64,000 bases of DNA, taken from positions 1 to 64,000 of the forward strand of contig JAGTJM010000049.1 in NCBI GenBank assembly GCA_020747015.1. Direction: 5' to 3'. The notes under the pieces were generated by a model. The model did no database searches. It saw only the letters and a program-made list of their open reading frames with translations, and was not told the origin of the DNA. Position numbers and translations under genes: made by a program. This DNA comes from Pyrenochaeta sp. MPI-SDFR-AT-0127. Taxonomy: Eukaryota > Ascomycota > Dothideomycetes > Pleosporales > Cucurbitariaceae. Shown here piece by piece: positions 42,646-55,027 of the stretch (the stretch's first letter is position 1; every line of letters starts with the position of its first letter).

Positions 42646-44663
42646 TTAATCGTATTGCAGCGTTGTCGGGCCTGCGAGTATCAAGCTTACAAAGAAGGTA
42701 AAAGCCAAACAAACTGCAACCAGCCCAAGCCTCAGAGTCCAATACACGACCTCCCCCACCGTGATCAACCTCCTCTTCTGCTCATCTTGTTTGTCCGTTC
42801 TCCTGTTGTCATTCCGACCCTTCAGCCAATCCTCAGACCCGTGCCAGCGGGATACTATGAGGGATGCCATGTACCACATGCCTAAGTGTACAAAAGAAGC
42901 TAGTGGCACCATACCAAGCACCCAGATCAAGAACAACTTGTTCCGTAGGATAACGGAAATGCCAAAGATGTTCTCTAGCGCGGTAAGAACCCAAAGAACG
43001 AGAGCGGTAACCATGAAGATTTGGCAGAGGAGCAGAAAGATATTATCCTTGTACCGTGGGTGAGATATGAAGCCGGAATAGGGATACGATGGAAGGCCGA
43101 GCGATTTGGGTGGAGGATGTGACGTGGTAGGCGCGTTGGAATCTGGTGCGCTCGAGGTGGAAGATTGGGCCGCAACCTCGACATTATCTATGCCTTTATC
43201 GTTATCGTATATGTTACGTGCACGTGGGTCGCAGAGAGACGCATGATGCTCACAGCGTGCGATACTGCAAGACGTTGAATTTCGCGGGTCAGGAAGGATT
43301 TCGTTCGTGATAGCACCATGCTGACAATCAAGTTCGACTGCACCGCTAGTCGGTGTTATTCCTCTTTCTTGTGTCGGGCTCTCGTCCACTTTCCCTTCAT
43401 TCTTGACTTCCTGAGCTTTTGCATCGTTGTCTAGGTAAGCCTGTGCCATCGAAAGTATCGGAAGTAACAGGAGGATGAGCGGTAGTGTTTGACCAAAGGA
43501 CCAGGAATTCTCTTCCAAGACCTCATGGTTAACTGTGATAGTCTGGCCATCATGGTTATAGGTTGCCGCAGCACGAGTATCCCAAACCTTAATGGTGGCC
43601 CATGCCATCGCAAATGCTAACCAGATGATCTCCAAGAGCATTGATTCTGAGATATCGTAGAAGGCCCGAGTTGATGTGAACACTGCATAGAGGCCCAGGT
43701 ATGGCACGCGCCAAAATAGTGACTGGAATCCTTCGCGAAGAACTCTGCGTTCCAAGGAATACATGATCCTTTTCAGCTTGAAGCCAGGCAAAGTACGAAA
43801 GTATTTCCGTGAGGTCTCTGCCGTAGGATCGAAGAGGCGTATTCCACAGTGAATGTAAGAAACAGCGACTACGGTGACGGAAAAAATCATTGACCAAAGT
43901 TTCGGTCCTCTCTGCCGAAAAGACGACATGGTGAGTTGCTTGAAGAAACAAGCAGTACTGAGGCTAGGATAAAATCCATCGCCATCTTCAATGTACTGAT
44001 TCAGCCAGAGCCGCGAACCAGTTGGAAGCAGGGCAGCAATCAATAGTGAAGCAAAAATACACATGAAAAATACCCGAATGATCCTCATGTTTTTGTTTGT
44101 CTGAAGGTAGCCCTCGAGAAAGGCCATGGCAGAAACAAACGAAAAGCTGGCAAACCAAGCTATGAAGACTACCATTTGCCAATGATATGCTGAAATACCA
44201 CAGTCAAGCTGCGAATAGGCTGCAATGAGGATCCCAAGACCGGTGACCAGGTTGAGATCGCTGAGGATAAAAACGCATTTCTCCATGGCGTATTCGAACC
44301 GCTTGCTGGGAGTCCATGAGATTATGCGTTTGCGAACGAAGTGAAGAAGACCCCTGTCGATCGGGTTTATGTACTCTTTCCCTTTAATATTGGTTCGCCG
44401 GACGTTGTGGACTGTGATATAATGCACAATGAGTAACACCAAAGTGAGATATGCTGAGATAGAGAAGCCAAGGATGACCTAGAAACAAGATCAACCGGGC
44501 GGGGCCTGAGAAGAAACAGTCATAGACTCACCCCAATCCCTGAAAGCTCTGGATTAGGAAGCAAGGAAGGCACGCCCTGAAGTTGTGTATAGTTGCTCAT
44601 GGAAAGCCATGAGCAGTTGGGTGCGTGACAATGTGTCACAGCCTCATCAACAGTAAGTGTCAT
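42646..44663 (-). CDS. Polytopic membrane protein, unrecognised
   Basis: Two exons (44663-44532 and 44478-42646; intron 44531-44479) encode 654 residues. The first exon is a short, probably extracellular/lumenal segment with two Cys and an N-glycosylation site (NCS). Hydrophobic segments follow from residue 45 (VILGFSISAYLTLVLLIVHY), with further ones at LVTGLGILIAAY, MVVFIAWFASFSFVSAMAFL, VFFMCIFASLLIAALL, LWSMIFSVTVVAVSYI, YLGLYAVFTST, TLPLILLLLPIL, and two or three more near the C-terminus (about 530-650). A hydrophilic loop rich in Asp/Ser/Thr (about residues 400-500) separates them. I know fungal proteins of this look but no function. It converges with the DUF1989 gene with only 130 bp between stop codons. 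Confidence 0.8.
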
Positions 44664-45420
44664 GTTTGGTGGAGTGGCCTTCAACGCCTCGGAAGGAGGT
44701 AAGAAGATATTGTATTTGAGACAGCATGCTGAGGTTCAGGCTGACCAGAACGTATTACGAGATGGTACCATGGAATGGAACAAAGAAAACGTAAAGTTAC
44801 ATTCCAGGCAGCCGAGCTGGACTCTGCCGCACGCAGACAGAGTCCATCCACTAAAGTTCAAGATCGACTCCAAGGAACTAGTCAAGCAAGATTGGCTGAG
44901 TGGTGAGGCACTACAATCTGGTGTGAGGCCTGGACCAAATCGCAAAGCGAGGAGATTTTGGCTGATTGTTAGTAGCCAACGAGGAGCCATTTTGACATGT
45001 TTGGGTCCGAACTAAAGAAGGTCCCAACTTCCGGCAAGACGAGGACACCAAAACCTTAAGATCATAGATACCATCTTGAAAGTGTGATAGCTCAAGCCTT
45101 TGGTGGAGGGCGATATCTGTTACCAACTCAGCCCAACTGAAGCCAGCACGGGTTAAGATTCGCGATGTAAACCAGAGCATCCATGGGGAGTTTCTCCGAG
45201 CGACAGTAATAGGTCGTCCGCCCTGGAGGAGACTTCAACGATGAGATAGGCTTGTTGGTGTGTGAGAGGTGAAGGACAGTCTGTATTCGGCTGTAGCGTC
45301 GGCGAAACGAAGTCTTGGCAGTCTAGCGGGGAAAATGCGACCAAATTTTTGGCTATCGATAGCGACCGACTTTTCGACAATTTTGCCCACTCGACAACCT
45401 TTTCTCTCCCAGTCGCCAAG
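44664..45420. other. Divergent intergenic region, membrane protein / NOG1
   Basis: 757 bp with no gene. Frames on both strands (44662-45015, 44911-45180, 45153-45443) overlap each other without features. The NOG1 frame is open 53 codons upstream of its chosen start, with no family similarity there. Confidence 0.45.
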
Positions 45421-47492
45421 ATGAAGACACAGTGGAAAGACATTCCGGCTGTGCCTACGAGCCAGGAATTTTTAGATATTGTCTTGTCCAGAACACAGCG
45501 TCGCCTCCCGACTCAGATTCGCGCCGGCTTCAAAATCAGCAGAATTCGAGCCTTCTACACGCGCAAAGTCAAGTACACGTCCGAAACCTTTACCGAGCGT
45601 CTCTCGACCACCATCGAAGCATTCCCGCGCCTCGCAGATATCCATCCGTTCCATCGTGATTTGCTCAACACACTGTACGATGCCGACCACTTTCGAATCG
45701 CCCTCGGGCAGCTTTCGACTGCCAAAACACTCATCGAGACTGTGGCGCGAGACTACGTACGGCTGTTGAAGTACGGACAATCACTGTTCCAGTGCAAGCA
45801 GTTGAAGAGGGCTGCGTTGGGTCGCATGGCAACCATCTGCAAGAGACTGAAGGATCCTTTGGTCTACCTCGAGCAGGTTCGGCAACATTTGGGTCGTTTG
45901 CCCTCGATTGACCCAAATACCCGCACTCTTGTCATTTCTGGCTTTCCCAATGTTGGAAAATCCTCCTTCCTCAAGTCTATCTCAAGAGCCGATGTGGAGG
46001 TACAGCCCTACGCATTCACAACGAAGAGTTTATACGTCGGACACTTGTAAGTTTACAAAAGCTGAATACTTCTTGCTGTCATGTCTAACGCAAACCACAG
46101 CGACTACAAGATGCTGAGATTCCAAGCGGTGGACACACCTGGTATCTTGGATCATGCTCTCGAAGAGATGAACACCATCGAGCATCAGTCCATCTGCGCC
46201 ATCGCCCATCTTCGCGCGCATATTCTCTACTTCATGGATCTCAGTGAGCAGTGCGGATACTCCGTTGCTTCTCAGATTGCTCTTTTCAACAACATTAAGC
46301 CTCTATTCGCCAACAAGTTGATATCCATTGTCATCAACAAGATCGATCTTATGCGACCTGATCAGCTGGACCCTGAAACACAGGAGCAGTTGCAGAGCAT
46401 GTTGAAGTCTGGAGAAGTGGAGATGCTCGAGCTGTCCTGCAACACCCTAGAGGGAGTCATGGCGGTGCGAAACTCGGTGTGCGATCGCTTGATCGCTGCC
46501 CGTAATGCCGAGAAGCTGAAGGCTGGTACCAGTAGCTCTGGAGAGCCTACAGGCCGTCTCGGAGAGCTGCTCCGCCGAATTCACGTTGCTCAGCCTTTGG
46601 GCGGTGTGACTCGAGAGACTTCTATTCCAGAAGCAGCCCTGAACAAGAAGAAATACGACAAGGACGACCCAGAGAGGCCTGTTCTTGAGCGCGATTTGGA
46701 AGAAGAGAACGGAGGAGCTGGTGTTTACAACATTGATCTCCGCAAGAATTATTTACTCGAGAACGATGAGTGGAAACACGACCGTATTCCTGAGGTCTTC
46801 AAGGGCCAGAACGTATACGATTTCATCGACCCTGAGATCGAGGCTAAGCTTGCAGCTCTTGAGGAAGAGGAAGAGAAGTTGGAGGCTGAAGGTTTCTACG
46901 AGTCCGAGGATAATCTCGAGGACGCAGAGGAAGCAGACATCAGGTACAAAGCAGAGCTTATTCGCGAGAAGAGGCAACTCATCCGCAATGAAGCCAAGAT
47001 GCGAAAGAGTCTCAAGAATAGGGCGGTCATCCCTAGGACTAAGAAAGCGAAGCAGATGTCAGAAATGCAATCGCATCTTGAGAGCCTCGGATTCGATTCT
47101 GCCACAGTGGCAGAACGGGCTCAAAGCCAAGCCCGAGGCCGCAGTCTGGTTCGTGGAAGATCAGAAGCGCCCAATGGCGATGCCATGGATATCGATACAC
47201 CCAAGTCTGCGCTTGAAAGGGCGAAGAGCCGTGGTCGAAGCCAGAGCACTAACAGGAGAAACGATGGTGTTACCAACGAGGCTGCCGCCACAAAGGCTGA
47301 GAAGATGGCGAAGTTGTCGCAAAAGAAGATGAACAGGAATGCCAGGCAGGGTGAAGCCGATAGGCACCAGACTGGCTCGTTGATTAAGCACTTGGTAAGT
47401 AGCATCCACCTGGATCTTCACTACATGTACGGTCACTAACCATTATGCAGACTGCCGGTAAACGTGGCATCGGAAAGACCAGCCATAGGTAA
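45421..47492 (+). CDS. NOG1: Nucleolar GTP-binding protein 1
   Basis: GTPase needed for maturation of pre-60S ribosomal subunits in the nucleolus and nucleoplasm. Exons 45421-46046, 46101-47394 and 47451-47492 encode 653 residues, the expected length. Introns 46047-46100 and 47395-47450 have good GT-AG ends with CTAAC branch sites. An N-terminal helical NOG1N domain (1-160) precedes the G domain: G1 GFPNVGKSS (174-182), G3 DTPG (220-223), G4 NKID, G5 SC. The C-terminal half is charged, with NOG1C sequence (GVYNIDLRKNYLLENDEWK) and a long basic, Arg/Ser-rich nuclear tail ending GKRGIGKTSHR, which the last exon supplies. ATG 45421 begins exactly at the family start (MKTQWKDIP). Confidence 0.96.
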
Positions 47493-48970
47493 GAGAGGCT
47501 GCAAGGTCTTGTCTTTGGTTCTGCTATGTACGTTTGCAGCTGGGCGTGAAGGCGGGAAAAAATCATGGTTGGCGTTCGGGATGCATTAGATACCAGCTCG
47601 CTGTCCAAATAATCAGCGCGGTAATGCAAGACTTCTTTCACCGGTAGCGAATTCTTGCTCTTCTGCATTGGTCCGTATTTCTTCCTGCATGGCGTGCAGT
47701 GAATGACATGACTGGAGAAGCATATGTTTGTGGAGTTTTACTGATATACTGACCGGCCGCTGGCGAATCTCTCAGCCCTCTAAGCGAAGCACATTGACTA
47801 TGAGGTCGCCCAGCAGGATCCTGCTGTAAGTTTCTCTTACGGTCTGGAATGTGCAATGTGACGTGCAAGGCTGGACTGTCTCAGATTCATTGAGATTACT
47901 GGCAGAGGCAAACTTTGTGATACCCACCCCTCAAACTTTCCTCAGATGAACGCCTTCCACTTCCAACTGCATACTGTAATCGGTGGAGGCATTGCGACGG
48001 CAAATTCGATAGCCGGACAACTGTAGCTCTCACGACGGCCAAAGTTTTGACCTATTCTCTCGGAAATGTTCCCGATGGCAACGGTAAAAATAGTACTCAG
48101 CCTTGTGCTACGCAGATGAGGCTAGGTTGACAATTTACAGCCCCCACAGGACGGTCCGCGTTAGGCTCTCTGGGCACTCCAAGCCACAGGAGCATCAAAG
48201 TGGTGCGATCCTAGTTCAATTCCGATGCATGTTGCGCGCGCTTCTGTGTTACTGGAGTTGTCACATCCATCGCTCCTGCCATCGAAAATATCTCTCTCAA
48301 GCTTTCACGAGTCCTTGTGGTAGTGCTGAAGAAAGAGAAGTCAATAGCAAGGGAAAATACCGGTGATTGGAAATGCAAGAGATTAGCAGTGGGACTCTTG
48401 ATGGGCATCCGATGTTCAAAATGTAAGCACGACACAGAGCCCTCCAGCGCACAGCCTGAAAACCATCCAACCGTCACCTGCGAAGGCTTCTCCTGGAACG
48501 CCTAATCTAACCTCGTTCCCACTATGCTTACCCGCTTATTCTCTACCTTTTGAACCCTCCACCACTCAGAGCTCGCGCTCATGCCCAGCCTTCATGTCGG
48601 GGTACCTCATAGCCTTGCTCCCACAAATTTTGGGGGCTGGAACGTGGATGTTGCACGGTGTGTCCAAGGCGTGCATACGATGGGCAGTGTTTGGGGGTGA
48701 TTTGGGGCAGGATCATCCCCCTGCCGCCGGGGGGCCTGAAAGATTTGGGGATGTGCTTTCTCTGATTCCCGTGTGAACGGTGCGACTTGGACTTTAAGCT
48801 TGCTTCGCTTTTCTTACCAGTCGGCGTCGTGCCTGAAACTCTTTTTCTTTAGCTGATCCTTGAGGATCTCGAAATCTGACCGCATTTTCTTTTGCCTGCA
48901 ATCTTGTGATACCATTCTTTTCTTGCGGTTTGGTGGAAGGAAAAGAACAAGAGTGGGATCTGAAATCAGC
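47493..48970. other. Intergenic, no gene seen
   Basis: About 1.5 kb. Small frames exist (48103-48366, 48594-48776, 47638-47868) with no features. A TTCAATTCC string near 48213-48221 resembles a tRNA T-loop but has no matching arms. The right part must hold the promoter of the PAN-domain gene. Confidence 0.45.
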
Positions 48971-50521
48971 ATGTTGGTATCAAGAGTGAGCCTTACGGTG
49001 ACTTTGCTGTGGGCAAGCACTGCGGTTGCGACACATGAGGGTATGTTGACGCCTTGCATATATATGAAATGATTTCACCGGGCAGGAGTGACATGCTAAT
49101 ACAGCATAGTGATCGCAGAATCTCTCTTCAATCGCGGTTTGGAAGTGCGACAAACTGCCACAAAGTGTCCTGATAACTTTACATCTAAGAACGGGCTCAA
49201 CTTCACTACATACTGCGAACAAAACAATCCTTTCAATGGTAGGCCTTGTAGCTTTGTAGACCATCGAGGCAACTAATGCTGACATATCGCAGATGCGCAA
49301 CCACCGTTTACATCGCCTAACATGCAAGACTGCATGGAGCATTGCTCCCGCTTCTGGAACGAGGACAAAGGCGAAGGCTGCTTCGGCATTGTCTGGGTCG
49401 AGGAAAACGGCCAATGTTGGATACGCAATAGTACCACGTCCACAGCGCCTCTGACCTCCGCAGGAGGCCACTACTCCGCACTCATCAAGACTGGTGAGAT
49501 GGAAGCCCTCAACAAGAATTGCCCCAACGCCGATCTCTCCGTCAACTCACTGCCTGGCATTGAGGGCATGCAGTACACAACACATTGTGGCAAAGTCATA
49601 AGTGGGTTCGATGATTGCTTTTCAGGATCGAAACCATGCTGGCCAACTCCATATAAAGGGTTTTACCACGCGGAGTCGCTAGAGGACTGTCTGAAAATAT
49701 GCATCGATGAGCATCCACTTTGTCGCGCAGTGTCATGGAACCCAACAATGGAGATTGGCTTTGCCAATTGCTGGCTCAAGACTGGATTTTCTGATACACT
49801 CACCACGCCTGGGCTGAAGATGGGGACCCTGCACTCGGCCACCATCACGCAGATTGACACTGTGGACACCACCTGTCCGTCATCGAAGACGATCCAGGCA
49901 CAAGGATCGAAGAGCTTTGAAATCCATTGCGGACAGCTGAACACCGGCTCTAATATTACGTCCATCCATACGAAAAACGTTACCGCATGCATTGACGCGT
50001 GCTCGACCAGCGACAAAAGTTGCGTAGGCATACTCTTCGATTCAACACTTGCAGGTGGATACAGGAACTGCTACCTTCAGAACTCCACAGCCGTAATTTC
50101 CAACCAAGCCAGCGCAACCTATGCCGTCCTCGTCGGCAGCAGCGCCCCCTCCTCTTCCGGCACAGGAACCCCCGGCACACCAAATGGCAACAACGGCAAC
50201 TCCTCCAGCGGCTCCAGGGCGTGGATCGCCGGCCCCGTAATAGGCGGCATCGCAGGCCTGGCAATAATCGGCTTCGCAATCTTCTGGTGGCGCCGCCGGA
50301 AAGCCGCAGCAGCATCCGGCATCGAGAAGCAGCATGGCGCTCGCGGATACGGTCCTGCTCCCGCGTACAGTCCTGGTGCCCAGGGCTCGCAGTCATACTA
50401 CGATGCACCAGCGACCGAAATGGACGGAAGAGCTACAGGCGAGCTTCCCGCCAGCACAAAATACGCACACGAGAAGCCTATGCCACCGCCGAGGTTTCCA
50501 CCTCAAGAGCTGCCATCATGA
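48971..50521 (+). CDS. PAN/Apple-domain type I membrane protein (secreted ectodomain)
   Basis: Exons 48971-49040, 49110-49238 and 49293-50521 encode 475 residues. Residues 1-20 are a signal peptide (MLVSRVSLTVTLLWASTAVA). The ectodomain has three cysteine-rich PAN/Apple-like modules, each with a Cys before a Thr/Phe strand, a C-x3-C helix (QDCMEHC, EDCLKIC, TACIDAC) and a later Cys pair (CFGIVW...CWIR; CRAVSW...CWLK; CVGILF...CYLQ). A Ser/Gly/Thr/Pro linker precedes one membrane helix (WIAGPVIGGIAGLAIIGFAI) followed by the basic stop-transfer WWRRRK. The cytosolic tail is Pro/Tyr-rich. A cell-surface binding or sensor role (carbohydrate or protein) is inferred. Fungal relatives are uncharacterised. 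Confidence 0.87.
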
Positions 50522-51167
50522 TTATTGCGATTGAGACTCCGCGCTGTTTGTTGACCTTTAATGACGTTTTGACGTCAATGTAAACATATCCTGTTGAGTG
50601 ACGAGTATGAACAAGCAAGTAATCCCTGTATGAAATTATAGTTTGGAGATGTCAGAGGAGTGCGTGTTGGGTTTGGTGCTATTTTCAAGTGGATTCTACT
50701 CTGGCCATTGTCGCAGTCACATCCAAAATCGTCCCGTGATTGATCGGTGGGCAAGCCATCATGGCTGCCTTCGTTGCGAGTGCATTTGAACATCTTTTTA
50801 GGCCATATTTGTATCGTGGATATGTCGTGCTCGTTCCTTCCTGACGAACATTTCATGATGTGGCTGATGCTGTCCCATGTTCTTGCCGGTCCCAATGTAG
50901 TTTACCCTGTACCTAAATTGGCTAGTAACGGCCGTCCACGAGCAAATAGGGAACACTGCTGCCCTTGAAGATTATATCTACACAAACCTCTTTAGAATCG
51001 ATCCAGTGGGAGTACTGTGTCTCAGATTACAATAGATACGGCAGGAAGGACAAGAAGATTAATACAGGAGATATCATTCGGATGATCCTCTTGTGCAGTA
51101 CAGTGGTGTCCCATCAGTGTGTGTTTACAACGCCCGTCTGTGAGATGTTACAAATCCATTCTCCCTA
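50522..51167. other. Convergent spacer, no gene seen
   Basis: 646 bp between convergent 3' ends. Frames at 50575-50895 (-) and 50747-50968 (+) overlap and lack features. Confidence 0.5.
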
Positions 51168-52145
51168 TCACTCTATTCCAGTCACTAGTATGACCTTCAT
51201 TGCCTTCCCTTCAACTTCCAAACTTTCATTATCACGAATGAACTCTCTTAGAGACTCTAAAGTGTAGAAAGCCATCCACCAAATGTGTACATTGTTCTTG
51301 CGATTCGATCCAACTGCCTTCAGGCCATAGCCCGCGAATAGTTCGGCTAGGTTCCTAGGAGAAATTTGTAGAAGCGGACCTCCATCCGTAGTTGCGAGTC
51401 TGACTGAAAACGGACATTGTGCCCAATCTCGAAAGGCCTTTACAGGCGGTAGCGACGAGTATCCATCGACTTGGTCTTTGCACTGCGGTGTCGTGATCAA
51501 TTTTATACCGGATAAAAGGCCAGCCAGGACAGCGAGATCTCGAACTGCGTCATTAGCTGCAGAATGCTGTTGGGAATTATGACGATTATCGATAATTCCT
51601 AGACCTTGAACTGCACCGGTGAGTCCAAGTCGAACGCCTTCGCACTGTGCTGTCACAAGTTCTTGGACATCTACCCAGGCTGAGAAGTAAGAAGCCAGGG
51701 AAGGATAATGTTCAGATATCCATTTAAACTCCCTTTGCAAGTCATATCCGACAAGGATAAGTTTACCAAGATTCTGGAAGTCCATTAAGATTTTTTCAAT
51801 CGCTGGGCCTGCTTGGAGCTCATTCTCTACGTATATCGTTTCGCCATGTCTTTTGAATTCGTGCTCTTTCTTATTTCTCTCGTGAATCTCGATAGTAAAT
51901 GCTTGAACGTCATTTTCATCAAAGAAGCGACACCTTCTTATACAGAAGCGAGGTGTATTTTCACCAACTATGAGTATTGCGAGGCCTATTTCACTTATTG
52001 TCTGTGGCGATGCTTCCATGTCGAATGCTACAAGAATATTATTTGACATGCGGTCTTTCAGTTCTTCAAGGTCCGTTATTTTGGAACTCCAGAGTGGTTC
52101 CATGTGAGTGGTCTTGAAAGTTGGTTTGCCGTTCCTGAAAATCAT
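51168..52145 (-). CDS. Gfd2/YDR514C-like RNase-H-fold (DEDD exonuclease-like) protein
   Basis: Single exon, 325 residues. The sequence shows the DEDD exonuclease pattern: Asp and Glu in VAFDMEASP (motif I, about residues 39-47), Asp in LVGYDLQREFKW (motif II), and His-x4-Asp in HSAANDAVRDLAVLAG (motif III, with a further Asp). This matches the C-terminal domain shared by yeast Gfd2 and YDR514C. Whether it cleaves nucleic acid in vivo is unknown; the Gfd2 link to mRNA export factor Dbp5/Gle1 is established only in yeast. The C-terminal third (beyond residue 230) is not recognised. ATG 52145 is the first in frame. Confidence 0.72.
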   Translation of the reverse strand: MIFRNGKPTFKTTHMEPLWSSKITDLEELKDRMSNNILVAFDMEASPQTISEIGLAILIVGENTPRFCIRRCRFFDENDVQAFTIEIHERNKKEHEFKRHGETIYVENELQAGPAIEKILMDFQNLGKLILVGYDLQREFKWISEHYPSLASYFSAWVDVQELVTAQCEGVRLGLTGAVQGLGIIDNRHNSQQHSAANDAVRDLAVLAGLLSGIKLITTPQCKDQVDGYSSLPPVKAFRDWAQCPFSVRLATTDGGPLLQISPRNLAELFAGYGLKAVGSNRKNNVHIWWMAFYTLESLREFIRDNESLEVEGKAMKVILVTGIE

Positions 52146-53849
52146 CGTTTCAGTGTAGATGACCGAAGTCGGTCAATCGTATTGAATGGAGGCAACAAGC
52201 CGAGCCGGAGGATGTTGGGTGGGGAAACAGTGCAGGTTGCGCAGAGACTGTGTTGTAGTGAAAGTTTTAGTGGTGTCGTGCGATCAGAATTTGTTGGGAG
52301 TAAAGATAACGATCAAAATGGCGAGAGAGATGGCGTTAGCTTTTAAGGGAAATTCTTTACTGATATCTAGAGTGGAAACCGTGGTTCCTTAGGTAAGTCT
52401 AAACATAGAGTGTGGTGGATATTGTACATGGAAGACTAAAGTGGTTTTGCGCCCAAGTAGCGTCAACGCACCCCACGGCGTAGCGACGTATCGACCCCAA
52501 ACGCCCTCGAGCGTGCACTTGTAGTCTGATTAGGCACGTGTGGTATTGTCCTTACTTTGTGTTCCCTCGCATATGCTGAAGCCTTTGCCTAATGGAGAAC
52601 CTGAACCATAGCGCTCCGTCGACGATGACATTCGTCCCAATGCTATCCTGTTGCACAAATGGGCCGAGGACCAGGGACGGGCTTGCTTGGAGTTCATTGA
52701 AATCAAGCTGTCTGATTAACTCTGCTTGATGTATGTATGAACAGACTGACAAAATTCGCCAAAGAGGTACTCATCCACCCATTCTTCCACTCCACTTTAG
52801 TAGTCTGATCGACAAGTCAAAAGCTACTTTTACAGTGAACAAATGGATTTGGCTATTTACGGATGGAATAGTGCTACTTCGCAGTCTCCCAAGGCTGGAT
52901 TTGCCAAGAATGCATGCCTGGAACAATTATCGACGAGACGTTCCACATTATGCTACCCGGGGAAAAGTCTGCATGGAATTGCGCGTACGCACTCTGCACT
53001 ACAGAGCGCTTTGCATGAGCCAAGAGCTAGTCAAGCTTAGCCACCTCATATCCTACGAGCTTACTGGGGCCCAAAATTAGGCTTGAATCAAGCACCATCG
53101 CGCGGACTCATCTTGGCTCAGGGCGAGCATAGTTGTGCTCAGCCACAGCTCAAGTTGCTTACTTATTGCTCAAGTTACACCCCTGTGTGACTCAAGATTA
53201 AATCCGGAAAAAGCTTCATGTGAGAGTAGGTTTCACTCAATTGTTACCCGCTATGTTGATGGCCGACGGATACATGCATTCGCTTGGCGCTGCCTTTTTT
53301 TCTATCCTTACTGACACTTGCCCCATCGACTCTTTGTTAGTTTAGCCTATTATTTCCCTTTTTTTTCATGATACCGTAGCGTTGGCAGTGACAGCGTTTA
53401 TTGTGTAGTTTGTACCTCAATATATTATACCCCAATTGTGCATTGACGTCTAGCCCAACTTCGAACATCTGTGACAAGAGATTGGTTGCTTTTTGATCAC
53501 TAGACGAGTTCGCTGTAGGCTTTGAAAAGGATCATGTATAGCAACGACGAGAGTTAGATTTAGGTAGCTCCAAATGCACTATTTTGTTCCTTCCGTAATT
53601 CTTACACAAGTACACTAATACACACCAGCAAGATGCTTCTCCCAAATATCAGCCGCAACTCCGTCCTGCTCTAAACTTCATAATTTTGACTCCATCGTTG
53701 AGGCCAGTATAAATGTACAATTGGGGAAGAACCCCTCGAGAGTGGTGAGAAGCGCGCCGAGACCGATCACGGTGGATGCAGAAATATCGATTGAAAAAGG
53801 GAAAAGCTATGCGATGTGCGCAAAGCTGCTAGTAGCCGTATTCCTCGTT
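52146..53849. other. Gene-poor AT-rich stretch, no gene seen
   Basis: 1.7 kb. The frames at 52104-52346, 52733-53080 and 52552-52752 are short and feature-free. Sequence around 53250-53700 is AT-rich. Nothing repetitive was seen by eye. Confidence 0.45.
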
Positions 53850-54654
53850 TTAGCGTAATGCATCAGTGATTCGTGAATCCGGCTCAAAGAAGACTTTCCG
53901 TGTAATCTGGCGCTTTGTCAGTGCCTCCATCTCGTCGTCTCAGAAGAATGCAAACTTACCGCCCAGCCTCCTGCCAAACTTGCGCAAATGGCTGAGCTGA
54001 TAGCCATTTGCCTTGTGCCCCGCGTGCTCTTGAACAGGGCTCCGCTTAATGCACCTGCGACAATACTGTTCGTCATATCGTGCTTGCCCCGGTAGTGGCC
54101 AATTGTGCTGTTCATGCCATTGTACACCATAGCAATCACACCCGCGCTGTTCCCTAAGAATGGACCTCGTCTTGTGACTGCGTTGAGAACGCCGTTCAAC
54201 CGTAACCGAGGTGGCATCGATGGAGGGTTCTTTTGCAGGCCTTCCGCGAGTCCCCATGTGCCGCCGATAGTGAGAGCGGTCAGGTATGAGATTCCAGTGC
54301 CATAACACAGATCATCTGACCAGCCTCGGGAAGGTAGCGCAGACTGAGAGCCAGGTAGGTCGGAGAGAACGGAATCGTCAAGCGAGAGGTAGTCGAGTGT
54401 GTTTTGGTTGAGGCCGGCGAGGGGATGCAGCTGCGATGGATCTGCGTAGAGGAATTCTGAGGGGTTTTGGATAGCCGTGGACGGGTCGAAGGGCGTGGGC
54501 TGGAAGGTATCTTCTTTTACGAAGTCGCTCGATGGAGGGGCCTGAGCGGGTGTCGAGGTGGGCTTGCGTCCTGTTATCGAGTCCCAGCTAGAAGATTGGT
54601 CAATAAGATGTGCGGCGGATTATGCAGGTCATGGAGCGAGTCGTACATTGTCAT
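53850..54654 (-). CDS. TIM23: Mitochondrial import inner membrane translocase subunit Tim23
   Basis: Channel subunit of the TIM23 complex that moves presequence proteins across the inner mitochondrial membrane. Exons 54654-54647, 54587-53960 and 53906-53850 encode 230 residues. Introns 54646-54588 and 53959-53907 are GT-AG, the second with a CTGAC branch site. Residues 1-110 are the intermembrane-space part. From about residue 113 comes the PRAT/Tim17-22-23 domain (CYGTGISYLTALTIGGTWGLAEGL, RGPFLGNSAGVIAMVYNGMNS, DMTNSIVAGALSGALFKSTRG) with four membrane segments. The first exon is only 8 nt (ATG ACA AT), so a model without it would miss the start. Divergent from the orotate phosphoribosyltransferase gene. 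Confidence 0.94.
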
Positions 54655-55027
54655 CTTGAAGATGTCGGGTTGTGATGGCGTGAAAAAGGTCGTGGAAGGT
54701 TGCGCCTCGCGGTCAGAAGTCCAAACAAGTCCCCTTGGCGCCTGAAATGCTAGAACGAGACAAATTGAAGCGAACTGCAGACTAGATTACGCAGGGTGGA
54801 GATGCGCGGGGGGCGACGACGACAGGATGCGACGTTGGCGATGGTCAAGGCAAAACTTTTGGCAAGGGGACGTGACTTCGTCACTAAGCGCACAGACGAA
54901 ACCTTTGCTCTCTCGGATGTTTCTCGAAGTGTTCCGAACTCGGAAAAGAATTGCACCCAACGCTCCCCCACCCTTCCGAGCCTCAGGCACCTCCAAGAGA
55001 GTCAAGTCACTGGGACATTTCGCAGGC
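54655..55027. promoter_or_regulatory. Shared divergent promoter, TIM23 / URA5
   Basis: 373 bp between start codons. The URA5 frame stays open 67 codons upstream (from 54827), but that part is Arg/Thr/Ser-rich and unlike the enzyme, so it is taken as leader. No defined element is visible. Confidence 0.45.

Noticed and set aside
48190..48240. T-loop-like TTCAATTCC suggesting a tRNA
   Set aside because: No acceptor, D or anticodon arm could be paired around it.
54827..55027. N-terminal extension of orotate phosphoribosyltransferase
   Set aside because: The family begins at the ATG at 55028; the extension is Arg/Thr/Ser-rich with no enzyme similarity.
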